Origin: Niastella sp.
GTDB taxonomy: Bacteria > Bacteroidota > Bacteroidia > Chitinophagales > Chitinophagaceae
Reading direction: 5' to 3'
Assembly: GCA_017744515.1 (NCBI GenBank)
Contig: JAGIBF010000059.1
Coordinates: 217 to 49,481, forward strand
DNA: 49,265 nt
Made by a program: the position numbers and the translations under genes. How positions within the stretch are numbered: position 1 is the stretch's first letter; every line of letters begins with the position of its first letter. Of this stretch, positions 40,047 to 46,983 are shown in pieces. Below the pieces are notes generated by a model. That model ran no database searches. It was not told the DNA's origin and saw only the letters and a program-made list of their open reading frames with translations.

Positions 40047-40601
40047 ATGTCTCGTATAGGTAAACAACCCATCGTATTGCCCAGTGGTGTTACTGCTACT
40101 GTAGGTAAGGATAATGTGCTGACTGTAAAAGGTCCTAAAGGTGAACTGAAACAAGCTATCGATCGTGATATCACTGCAGAAGTAAAGGACAACACTGTTA
40201 CTTTCACACGTCCAACGGACCAGATCCGTCACCGTGCGATGCATGGTTTGTACCGTGCTCTTGTTGCCAACCTGGTAAAGGGTGTTACTGAAGGTTATAA
40301 AAGAAACCTGGAGCTGGTGGGTGTAGGTTACAAAGCCTCTAATCAGGGTAACCTGCTTGACCTGTCACTCGGTTATTCTCACAATATCATTTTCGAGATT
40401 CCCAAGGAATTGAAGGTTGCTACTTCTCAGGAAAAGGGTGAAAACCCCAAGATCATGCTGGAAGGCATCGATAAGCAACTGATCGGCCAGGTAGCTGCCA
40501 AGCTGCGTAGTCTGCGTAAGCCCGAGCCGTACAAAGGTAAAGGTGTTAAGTACGCTGGTGAAGTTATCCGTCGTAAAGCTGGTAAGGCTGCTGGTAAATA
40601 A
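40047..40601 (+). CDS. rplF: 50S ribosomal protein L6
   Basis: A 184-residue two-domain protein near the sarcin-ricin loop and the GTPase-associated region. MSRIGKQPIVLPSGVTATVG and LRSLRKPEPYKGKGVKYAGEVIRRKAGKAAGK are typical. The following 49-bp gap holds a GC-rich hairpin, GCCGCCCG/CGGGCGGC at 40614-40636, without a T-run. Confidence 0.98.
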   Translation: MSRIGKQPIVLPSGVTATVGKDNVLTVKGPKGELKQAIDRDITAEVKDNTVTFTRPTDQIRHRAMHGLYRALVANLVKGVTEGYKRNLELVGVGYKASNQGNLLDLSLGYSHNIIFEIPKELKVATSQEKGENPKIMLEGIDKQLIGQVAAKLRSLRKPEPYKGKGVKYAGEVIRRKAGKAAGK

Positions 40602-40650
40602 TTTGAAAATTAGCCGCCCGGCAGTATCGGGCGGCATAAAATAAAGTGCA

Positions 40651-41001
40651 ATGAATAAATTAGTAAAAAGACAGAAAATCCGCTACCGGATCCGCAAGAA
40701 AGTATCTGGTACAGGCCAAAAACCAAGGCTGTCTGTTTTCAGAAGCAACACTGACATCTATGTGCAACTGATCGACGACGTTGATGGTAAAACACTGGCT
40801 GCGGCTTCTTCCAGGGATAAGGATATTGCTGCTCAGAAAGTGACAAGGATCGAAAAGAGCAAACTGGTAGGTCAGGCAATTGCCCGCAAGGCTACTGAAC
40901 TCGGTATTACTATCGTAGTATTTGACCGTGGTGGCAACTTATATCATGGCCGTGTGAAGAGCGTGGCTGATGGTGCCCGTGAAGGTGGTTTGCAATTCTA
41001 A
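40651..41001 (+). CDS. rplR: 50S ribosomal protein L18
   Basis: A 116-residue 5S rRNA-binding protein. It contains RYRIRKKVSGTGQKPRLSVFRSNTDIYVQLIDD and FDRGGNLYHGRVKSVADGAREGGLQF, the conserved C-terminal block. Confidence 0.98.
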   Translation: MNKLVKRQKIRYRIRKKVSGTGQKPRLSVFRSNTDIYVQLIDDVDGKTLAAASSRDKDIAAQKVTRIEKSKLVGQAIARKATELGITIVVFDRGGNLYHGRVKSVADGAREGGLQF

Positions 41002-41042
41002 TCCTTTAGGATAATTACAATAAAAATCGTCAATTCGAAATA

Positions 41043-41561
41043 ATGGCAAAAGTTAATTTAAACAGAGTTAAAGCCGGCGATCTTGAGCTGAAAGAGAAAG
41101 TGGTAGCCATCAACCGGGTGGTAAAAACCACTAAAGGTGGTCGTGCTTTCAGTTTTTCTGCCCTGGTAGTGGTGGGTAATGAGAATGGTGTGGTAGGTCA
41201 TGGCCTGGGTAAAGCCAAAGAAGTACAGGAAGCTATTACCAAAGGCATTGAAGATGCCAAGAAGAATCTTATAAAAGTGCCTATCATGCACGGAACTATT
41301 CCTCACGATCAGTGGTCGAAAGTTGGTGCTGCCAAAGTATTGATCAAGCCAGCTGCTCATGGTACTGGTGTGATTGCCGGAGGTAGCATGCGTGCGGTAT
41401 TGGAAAGCGCCGGTGTTACTGACGTATTGGCTAAATCCCTTGGTTCTGCCAATCCTCACAACGTGGTGAAAGCTACTTTTGCTGCGCTGGCCCTGTTGCG
41501 CGAGCCTGTTACTGTTGCCAAGCAACGTAAACTGAACCTGAAGAAAGTATTTAACGGATAA
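41043..41561 (+). CDS. rpsE: 30S ribosomal protein S5
   Basis: A 172-residue protein important for decoding accuracy and mRNA entry. The N-terminal double-stranded RNA-binding domain (INRVVKTTKGGRAFSFSALVVVGNENGVVGHGLGKAKEV) and the C-terminal domain (GTGVIAGGSMRAVLESAGVTDVLAKSLGSANPHNVVKATFAAL) are complete. Confidence 0.99.
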   Translation: MAKVNLNRVKAGDLELKEKVVAINRVVKTTKGGRAFSFSALVVVGNENGVVGHGLGKAKEVQEAITKGIEDAKKNLIKVPIMHGTIPHDQWSKVGAAKVLIKPAAHGTGVIAGGSMRAVLESAGVTDVLAKSLGSANPHNVVKATFAALALLREPVTVAKQRKLNLKKVFNG

Positions 41562-41564
41562 TTC

Positions 41565-41599
41565 AGTCGGGAGTCGGGAGCAGAGCGTCGTGAGACGAT
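41565..41599 (+). repeat. Five-unit heptad array after rpsE
   Basis: Units AGTCGGG, AGTCGGG, AGCAGAG, CGTCGTG and AGACGAT fill 35 bp starting three bases after the stop codon. Only a weak inverted partner (AGACTGG region) precedes rpmD. Confidence 0.7.
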
Positions 41600-41635
41600 C
41601 GCTACAGACGAAAAGACTGGTCAAATGATTAAATC

Positions 41636-41818
41636 ATGAGCAAGATTAAGATCACTTTAGTAAAGAGTGGCATTGACAGACCTGAGCGCCAGAAATTAAC
41701 GCTCCAGGCGTTGGGCCTGAACAAGTTGAATTCTACTAAAGAGGTAGAAGCAACTCCACAAATACTCGGTATGGTGCGTGCTGTAAGCCACCTGGTTACT
41801 GTAGTAGAGGTTAAGTAA
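41636..41818 (+). CDS. rpmD: 50S ribosomal protein L30
   Basis: A 60-residue protein with the typical MSKIKITLVKSGIDRPERQKLTLQALGLNKLNSTKEVEATPQILGMV pattern. The 54-bp gap to rplO holds a GGGGA-GAT-TCCCC hairpin. Confidence 0.97.
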   Translation: MSKIKITLVKSGIDRPERQKLTLQALGLNKLNSTKEVEATPQILGMVRAVSHLVTVVEVK

Positions 41819-41872
41819 TTATCAATCTTTAAAAGCGAGGGGAGATTCCCCGTTGAGTAAAAATCAGAAAAC

Positions 41873-42322
41873 ATGAAATTACATCAGATCAAGCCCGCAG
41901 AAGGCGCAACGCATAAAGAGAAAAGATTAGGTCGTGGTGAAGCATCCGGTAAGGGTGGTACTTCTACCAAAGGTAATAAGGGTGGTCAAAGCCGTGCTGG
42001 TTACCAACGTAAGAATGCTCATGAAGGTGGACAGATGCCAATCCAGCGCCGTTTACCAAAACGTGGTTTTACTAATATAAACAGGGTTGAATATAAGGTG
42101 TTTAACCTTGGCCAGGTTGATCATCTCGTTGAAAAATACGAATTGAAAGAATTCTCCCTGGAGAATTTATATATCAATGGACTGGTTAGCCGCACCGACC
42201 TGGTGAAAATCCTGGGTAACGGTGAGCTTAAGAGCAAAGTAGCTTTCAAAGTGAATGCTATCAGCGACAAAGCGAAAGCTGCTATCGAAGCAGCAGGTGG
42301 CACAGTAGAAATTGTAAAGTAA
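41873..42322 (+). CDS. rplO: 50S ribosomal protein L15
   Basis: A 149-residue late-assembly protein. The glycine/arginine-rich N-terminus (RLGRGEASGKGGTSTKGNKGGQSRAGYQRKNAHEGGQMPIQRRLPKRGF) and the C-terminal fold are complete. It is the last gene before a strong terminator, so secY is not obligatorily co-transcribed. Confidence 0.98.
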   Translation: MKLHQIKPAEGATHKEKRLGRGEASGKGGTSTKGNKGGQSRAGYQRKNAHEGGQMPIQRRLPKRGFTNINRVEYKVFNLGQVDHLVEKYELKEFSLENLYINGLVSRTDLVKILGNGELKSKVAFKVNAISDKAKAAIEAAGGTVEIVK

Positions 42323-42340
42323 TTTTGTGTAACTTGCATA

Positions 42341-42366
42341 GACGCATCTTAGAATGCGTCTTTTTT
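42341..42366 (+). terminator. Intrinsic terminator between rplO and secY
   Basis: GACGCAT-CTTAGA-ATGCGTC followed by TTTTTT, 18 bp after the rplO stop codon. Confidence 0.85.
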
Positions 42367-42409
42367 GCTTTTAACAAGCTTAGTAGTTAACCGGTTATAT
42401 AACGGACAG

Positions 42410-42452
42410 CAGGTTTGCCATAAGGATTGAAATGGTCTTTGCAGCAAACCTG
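42410..42452 (+). promoter_or_regulatory. Inverted repeat and possible promoter upstream of secY
   Basis: CAGGTTTGC (42410-42418) pairs with GCAAACCTG (42444-42452). A TTTG/GGTCTTTG pair lies across the same stretch but with short spacing (16 bp), so the promoter call is weak. Confidence 0.35.
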
Positions 42453-42501
42453 TTTTGTGGTTTTAAAAAACAGAGGCCATCATAAAAAATTTCTGGATTC
42501 C

Positions 42502-43842
42502 GTGAAAAAATTCATACAAACCCTGAAGAATATCTGGAGTATTGAGGAGCTGAAGAGTAAGATCCTGGTGACTATTACTCTGATAGCCGTATACCGCCTC
42601 GGTACTCACATCGTGTTGCCTGGTATCAATCCTACTTTGATCAATACCAACGCATCTGGTGGTGGCATTCTCGGCCTGATCGATGCTTTTGCCGGTGGCG
42701 CCTTTTCACAGGCTTCTATTCTGGCATTGGGTATCATGCCTTATATCTCTGCTTCTATCTTCATGCAATTGATGACCATTCTTTATCCCCCCTTCCAGAA
42801 AATGCAAAAGGAGGGTGAGAGTGGCCGTAAAAAGATCAACCAATACACTCGTTTCTTAACAGTGGCTGTTGCCATCCTGCAGGCCAGTGCTTATGTGGCT
42901 TACCTGCACCAAACCAATAAGGACGCGATGATCCAGGAGTATTCCAGCTATTTCTGGCTGTCTACTACTGTTATCCTCAGTGCCGGTACTTTGTTTGTAA
43001 TGTGGATTGGTGAAAAGATCACTGATAAGGGATTGGGTAATGGTAGCTCTGTGATCATCATGGTGGGTATCCTTGCTCGTCTGCCTCAGTCGCTGATGCA
43101 GGAGTGGAGTGCTAAAACTACCGGTGCAAGTGGCCGTGGTATCCTGTTGTTCGTGATCGAGATCGCTGTACTTGTTGCTATCATCATGGGATTGATCATC
43201 CTGATCCAGGGTGTTCGCAAGATCCCGGTTCAATACGCCAAGCAAATTGTAGGTAACCGCCAGTTTGGTGGCGCCCGCCAGTTCCTGCCTATCAAGGTGA
43301 ACAGTGCAGGTGTAATGCCGATCATCTTCGCTCAGGCGATCATGTTCCTGCCTACTTTGCTGTCTAACTTCGATTCTACACGTGGTCTTGCCAAGATTTT
43401 CGGTGACCACAGTAACTTCTGGTATATGTTGATCTATGCTGTAATGGTGATTGGTTTTACCTTCCTGTATACAGCTTTGATCTTCAACCCCAAGCAAATT
43501 GCCGATGACCTGAAGCGTAACAACGGTTTTATTCCTGGTGTCAAGCCTGGTCAGCCTACTGCTGATTATATCGGTGCGGTAATGGACAAGATCACTTTAC
43601 CCGGTGCGGTATTGCTGGCTGTGGTAGGTATCCTGCCTGGTTTTGCACAACGTCTTGGTATTCAGCAGTCGTTCTCTTCTTTCTTTGGTGGAACTTCTCT
43701 GCTGATCATGGTGGGTGTAATCCTTGATACATTGCAACAAATTGAAACTCAACTTTTGATGCGTCAGTATGATGGTTTGATGAAGAGTGGACGCGTACAG
43801 GGCCGCCAAACGGTATCTCCCGCTTCTCCGGCATCTCTGTAA
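42502..43842 (+). CDS. secY: Protein translocase subunit SecY
   Basis: The channel of the Sec translocon, 446 residues with ten membrane helices. Conserved blocks are YRLGTHIVLPGINP, GILGLIDAFAGGAFSQASILALGIMPYISASIFMQLM and the cytoplasmic loops with RQFLPIKVNSAGVMPIIFA. No ATG fits the family N-terminus; a GTG at 42502 gives MKKFIQTLKNIWSIEELKSKI, which matches SecY, whereas the more distant TTG adds residues with no counterpart. It lies after the rplO terminator and before a second terminator and map. Confidence 0.95.
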   Translation: MKKFIQTLKNIWSIEELKSKILVTITLIAVYRLGTHIVLPGINPTLINTNASGGGILGLIDAFAGGAFSQASILALGIMPYISASIFMQLMTILYPPFQKMQKEGESGRKKINQYTRFLTVAVAILQASAYVAYLHQTNKDAMIQEYSSYFWLSTTVILSAGTLFVMWIGEKITDKGLGNGSSVIIMVGILARLPQSLMQEWSAKTTGASGRGILLFVIEIAVLVAIIMGLIILIQGVRKIPVQYAKQIVGNRQFGGARQFLPIKVNSAGVMPIIFAQAIMFLPTLLSNFDSTRGLAKIFGDHSNFWYMLIYAVMVIGFTFLYTALIFNPKQIADDLKRNNGFIPGVKPGQPTADYIGAVMDKITLPGAVLLAVVGILPGFAQRLGIQQSFSSFFGGTSLLIMVGVILDTLQQIETQLLMRQYDGLMKSGRVQGRQTVSPASPASL

Positions 43843-43861
43843 TAACTCATTATACAACTTT

Positions 43862-43901
43862 AAAACCTGGCAACTGTTATAGTAGTTGTCAGGTTTTGTT
43901 T
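43862..43901 (+). terminator. Terminator-like hairpin between secY and map
   Basis: AAAACCTGGCAACT pairs with AGTTGTCAGGTTTT (one G-T wobble) around an 8-nt loop, followed by GTTTT. The CCTGnCA core resembles the hairpin after rpsJ. Confidence 0.7.
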
Positions 43902-43922
43902 TAAACAAAAGATGCTACGATA

Positions 43923-44738
43923 ATGGTTTATATTAAGACACCGGCTGAAGTGGAGTTGATGCGCCAAAGCGCCTTACTCGTGAGCGCCACTTTAACTGAA
44001 ATTGCCAAGTTGCTTCGTCCCGGTATTACTACTTTATCGCTCGATAAGACTATTGGCGAGATGATCAAAGATCATGGTGGTATTCCTTCCTTCCTGGGTT
44101 TTCATGGATACCCGTTCAATTCCTGTATTTCCGTAAATGATGTGGTGGTACATGGTTTTCCGAATGAAAAGGAGCTTAGGGATGGTGATATCATTTCTGT
44201 GGACATAGGTATTATCAAGAATGGCTATCATGGTGATCATGCTTATACTTTCGCCATTGGCGATGTAAAGCCTGAGGTGCTGAAGCTCATCCGTATTACC
44301 AAAGAATCTCTGTATAAGGGTATCGAACAGGCTATAGCCGGTAACCGTGTAGGTGATATCGGCAGTGCTATCCAGGAGCATACTGAAAAGAAGTATGGTT
44401 ATGGTGTAGTGCGTGAACTGGTTGGTCATGGGCTGGGTAAAAGTTTGCATGAAGATCCCCAGGTGCCGAACTATGGAAAACGTGGTGCTGGCGCCAAACT
44501 AAAAGAGGGCACTGTGTTGGCCATCGAGCCTATGATCAACATGGGTAAGAAGGAAGTGTATACTGAGTCTGATGGCTGGACTGTGCGTACAGTAGATCAT
44601 TCTCCTTCTGTTCACTTTGAACACGATGTGTGTGTGCAAAAGAACCAGGCGGATATCCTGTCGGACTACAGTATTATTGAAGCAGCTGAGAAAGCTAATG
44701 CCTACCTGGTTACTGACCAGTCGGTATTGGTAGGATAA
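43923..44738 (+). CDS. map: Methionine aminopeptidase, type I
   Basis: It removes the initiator methionine from nascent proteins. The 271-residue enzyme has the five metal ligands Asp94, Asp105, His169, Glu202 and Glu233, plus His77 in VVVHGFP at the substrate site. Its place after secY is the usual one for Bacteroidota, but the next expected genes (infA, rpmJ, rpsM, rpsK, rpsD, rpoA, rplQ) are missing and an oxidoreductase follows. Confidence 0.97.
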   Translation: MVYIKTPAEVELMRQSALLVSATLTEIAKLLRPGITTLSLDKTIGEMIKDHGGIPSFLGFHGYPFNSCISVNDVVVHGFPNEKELRDGDIISVDIGIIKNGYHGDHAYTFAIGDVKPEVLKLIRITKESLYKGIEQAIAGNRVGDIGSAIQEHTEKKYGYGVVRELVGHGLGKSLHEDPQVPNYGKRGAGAKLKEGTVLAIEPMINMGKKEVYTESDGWTVRTVDHSPSVHFEHDVCVQKNQADILSDYSIIEAAEKANAYLVTDQSVLVG

Positions 44739-44770
44739 AGCTAACAGCCTTGTGGGAAGACGATGAGGTG

Positions 44771-44788
44771 GTTAGTATTGATACTAAC
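44771..44788. promoter_or_regulatory. Inverted repeat after map
   Basis: GTTAGTAT-TG-ATACTAAC forms an 8-bp perfect inverted repeat between map and the flavoprotein gene. It could be an operator or a small RNA hairpin; there is no T-run. Confidence 0.35.
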
Positions 44789-44814
44789 GGTATAAAACTT
44801 ACTCTTACTATATA

Positions 44815-44841
44815 AACCCTCTTAGCAGAGGGTTTTCTTTT
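44815..44841 (+). terminator. Terminator between map and the flavoprotein gene
   Basis: AACCCTCT-TAGC-AGAGGGTT followed by TTCTTTT. Confidence 0.78.
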
Positions 44842-44865
44842 ACGTGAAAGGTTTAATTGGATAAT

Positions 44866-46137
44866 ATGGCTGATAAGAAGAAAAGATTGGTTGTAATTGG
44901 TGGTGGCGCGGCTGGTTTCTTCTGTGCTGTGAATGCAGCACGGCAGCACCCTGCATTGGAAGTGATCATTCTTGAAAAAAGTAATAAGGTATTATCCAAA
45001 GTAAAGGTATCGGGTGGAGGGCGTTGTAATGTAACGCATGCCTGTTTTTCTATTGCTGATATGGTGCGGAAATATCCGCGGGGCGCCAACTTCCTGAAAA
45101 AGACTTTCCATCAGTTCTTTACTACCGATACTATTGAGTGGTTCCGGGAGCGTGGTGTGGCATTGAAAACGGAAGATGATGGCCGGATGTTCCCTGTAAC
45201 CGATTCTTCGCAAACTATTATCGATTGTCTTTTACGTGAAGTGAATAAGTATAGGGTAGAAGTGAGGATGTCATCGGAGGTGAAAGGATTGAAGCATACA
45301 GAATATAGAATTCAGCATACAGAAGGGGGAAATCACGTGACCAGGCCATTTGTTATTGAATTATCAGACAATCGAAGCCTTGCTGCAGACTTCGTATGTA
45401 TCGCGTGTGGCGGTTATCCCAAGGCTTCCATGTTTGACTGGTTGAAGGGGTTGGGGCATACGATTGAAGAACCCGTACCATCGTTGTTTACATTCAATAT
45501 GCCGGGCAACAGTATTACCCAGCTTATGGGCGTATCTGTTCCTGATGCTCATGTACGTATTACGGGTAGCAAGTTGTCTTCGCAGGGGCCTTTGCTGATC
45601 ACGCATTGGGGGATGAGTGGTCCTGCGGTATTACGATTATCGGCCTGGGGTGCGCGTGAGTTGTCTGCAAGTAACTATCAATTCAACATACAAGTAAACT
45701 GGCTTCCGACGTATAATGAAAACAGTTTGCGGGATGAGTTGCAGCGGCTGCGTTTTGAACTGGCTGCTCAAAAGATCAGTAACCGCAATCCTTTTGGCTT
45801 GCCACAAAGGTTATGGGACTATTTCCTGGAACAAGCCGGCGTTGGCATCGATATCCGCTGGGCAGACCTGCCGGCGGCAGCACAGAACAAGCTTGTCAAG
45901 GTGCTTTGTGCACAGGAATTTGTAGTGCGTGGTAAAACAACTTTTAAAGAAGAGTTTGTAACTGCGGGAGGGATCAGGCTGGCTGAAGTAGATGCTCAAA
46001 CCATGCAGAGTAAACTGGTGCCTCATCTGTTTTTTGCCGGCGAAATACTGGATGTGGATGGCATTACGGGCGGGTTCAATTTTCAGCATGCATGGACCAG
46101 TGGTTTCATTGCTGCTGGGGCTATTGCGAAGAGTTGA
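44866..46137 (+). CDS. HI0933/YhiN-family FAD-dependent oxidoreductase
   Basis: A 423-residue flavoprotein with an N-terminal Rossmann fold (VVIGGGAAGFFCAVNAAR, GxGxxG at about 12-17), the family signature SGGGRCNVTH, and the C-terminal FAD segment GEILDVDGITGGFNFQHAWTSGFIAAGAIA. Members are widespread, but the reaction is not established. The ATG at 44866 is chosen over an in-frame TTG at 44857. It lies after the map terminator and converges on the DinB-like gene. Confidence 0.9.
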   Translation: MADKKKRLVVIGGGAAGFFCAVNAARQHPALEVIILEKSNKVLSKVKVSGGGRCNVTHACFSIADMVRKYPRGANFLKKTFHQFFTTDTIEWFRERGVALKTEDDGRMFPVTDSSQTIIDCLLREVNKYRVEVRMSSEVKGLKHTEYRIQHTEGGNHVTRPFVIELSDNRSLAADFVCIACGGYPKASMFDWLKGLGHTIEEPVPSLFTFNMPGNSITQLMGVSVPDAHVRITGSKLSSQGPLLITHWGMSGPAVLRLSAWGARELSASNYQFNIQVNWLPTYNENSLRDELQRLRFELAAQKISNRNPFGLPQRLWDYFLEQAGVGIDIRWADLPAAAQNKLVKVLCAQEFVVRGKTTFKEEFVTAGGIRLAEVDAQTMQSKLVPHLFFAGEILDVDGITGGFNFQHAWTSGFIAAGAIAKS

Positions 46138-46163
46138 CAGGTTCAGTTCTTAAACATATACGA

Positions 46164-46199
46164 GGTGACACCTTTGCTTCGCAAGCGAAAGGTGTCACC
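46164..46199. repeat. 36-bp palindromic hairpin between convergent genes
   Basis: GGTGACACCTTT pairs perfectly with AAAGGTGTCACC except for one extra G in the inner loop, which itself contains GCTT/AAGC. There is no T-run on either side. A copy of the dispersed 22-bp repeat follows 20 bp later, so this may be a REP-type composite. Confidence 0.65.
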
Positions 46200-46218
46200 C
46201 CGCAGAGAACCAGGCACC

Positions 46219-46240
46219 CTTCGACAGGCTCAGGGTGACA
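46219..46240. repeat. Dispersed 22-bp repeat, copy 2
   Basis: Identical over 22 bp to 24345-24366, with the core CGACAGGCTCAGGGTGAC. Both copies lie in gene-free DNA. Confidence 0.65.
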
Positions 46241-46249
46241 ATAATATTT

Positions 46250-46705
46250 TTATGCAGGCTGTTTAACTACTAATCTTCTGTGGTAGTTGATCTGCCCGAT
46301 GTGGTAGTTGAGGTGTCCCAACAGGTAAACGAGGAAGTATTCCGTATTTACCATTTCCCCATTGATAGGCAGTGGATAGTTCTTATCCAGTTGTTTTCTG
46401 CTTACCTGTTCGAGGGTATCTTTTACGGCTGTTCTGGCTTCCTCTATTTCGTTGAGTAATTTAACCTTGGCTATGTTTTTCACTTTGAATTCGGCCTCGC
46501 GGTTGCGCACGTACCCTGAATCGTTCAATACGGCCCCTAAAAAGTGCTGGAGGTTTCCTGTGAGGTGCATGCACAGGTTGCCGCCGGGATTGCTAATTCC
46601 TTCGCCTGCGAGCCAAAGGCTGGCATCGTCGGGGTAAGCGTTAATTTCTTCTGTGAGTTTGTTTAAGCCCTGCTCGAATAACTGAATTAAAACCGGTGTG
46701 ATCAT
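46250..46705 (-). CDS. DinB-like (DUF1572-type) four-helix protein
   Basis: A 151-residue helical protein. His47 (CMHLTGNLQHF), His131 and His135 (GHLNYHIGQI) lie where the DinB/YfiT superfamily binds a metal ion. Superfamily members include thiol transferases that use bacillithiol or mycothiol, and stress proteins of unknown role. It is a single gene convergent with the flavoprotein and divergent from rpsA. No specific substrate can be inferred. Confidence 0.8.
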   Translation of the reverse strand: MITPVLIQLFEQGLNKLTEEINAYPDDASLWLAGEGISNPGGNLCMHLTGNLQHFLGAVLNDSGYVRNREAEFKVKNIAKVKLLNEIEEARTAVKDTLEQVSRKQLDKNYPLPINGEMVNTEYFLVYLLGHLNYHIGQINYHRRLVVKQPA

Positions 46706-46812
46706 TGTAAACGGTTGGTGTAAAAAGGTTTCAAAAATAACAGAAAACTGTTTGTTGTGAAATGTTTTGCAGAAAAATAATAATCAACAATTGGTTATGA
46801 TCATAAATCAAA

Positions 46813-46880
46813 TGCAAGGTCGGAAGGTGCGATCGAGTCCTTCCGGGGATATTTTGGGACAGCGCCTGTAAAACCTTGCA
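46813..46880. ncRNA. Predicted three-way-junction element upstream of rpsA
   Basis: P1 is TGCAAGGT (46813-46820) with ACCTTGCA (46873-46880). P2 is CGGAAGG (46821-46827) with CCTTCCG (46839-46845). P3 is ACAG-CGC-CTGT (46859-46869). The helices nest without conflict. The element lies upstream of the rpsA -7 box, so it would be a separate RNA, a longer alternative leader, or a DNA-level element. Transcription is not shown. Confidence 0.3.
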
Positions 46881-46941
46881 GGAGAGGGGTTTATTGGGGC
46901 GAAAAAACAGCAAAAAACCGCCACTGTTCAGCATTTTGACG

Positions 46942-46949
46942 TATCTTTG
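46942..46949 (+). promoter_or_regulatory. -7 element of rpsA
   Basis: TATCTTTG lies 34 bp before the rpsA ATG. The short leader folds into CCCGGA/TCCGGG (46954-46975), which ends 8 nt before the start codon. Confidence 0.6.
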
Positions 46950-46983
46950 CACCCCCGGAATAAAAACCCTCCGGGATTCTATC

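Noticed and set aside
40614..40636. GC-rich hairpin between rplF and rplR as a terminator
   Set aside because: No T-run follows and the operon continues; more likely an mRNA hairpin.
44739..44865. Hidden infA or rpmJ after map
   Set aside because: The gap is only 127 bp and no frame encodes the IF-1 or L36 patterns.
46876..46983. Upstream TTG start for rpsA
   Set aside because: It lies before the -7 promoter element, and the added residues do not resemble S1.
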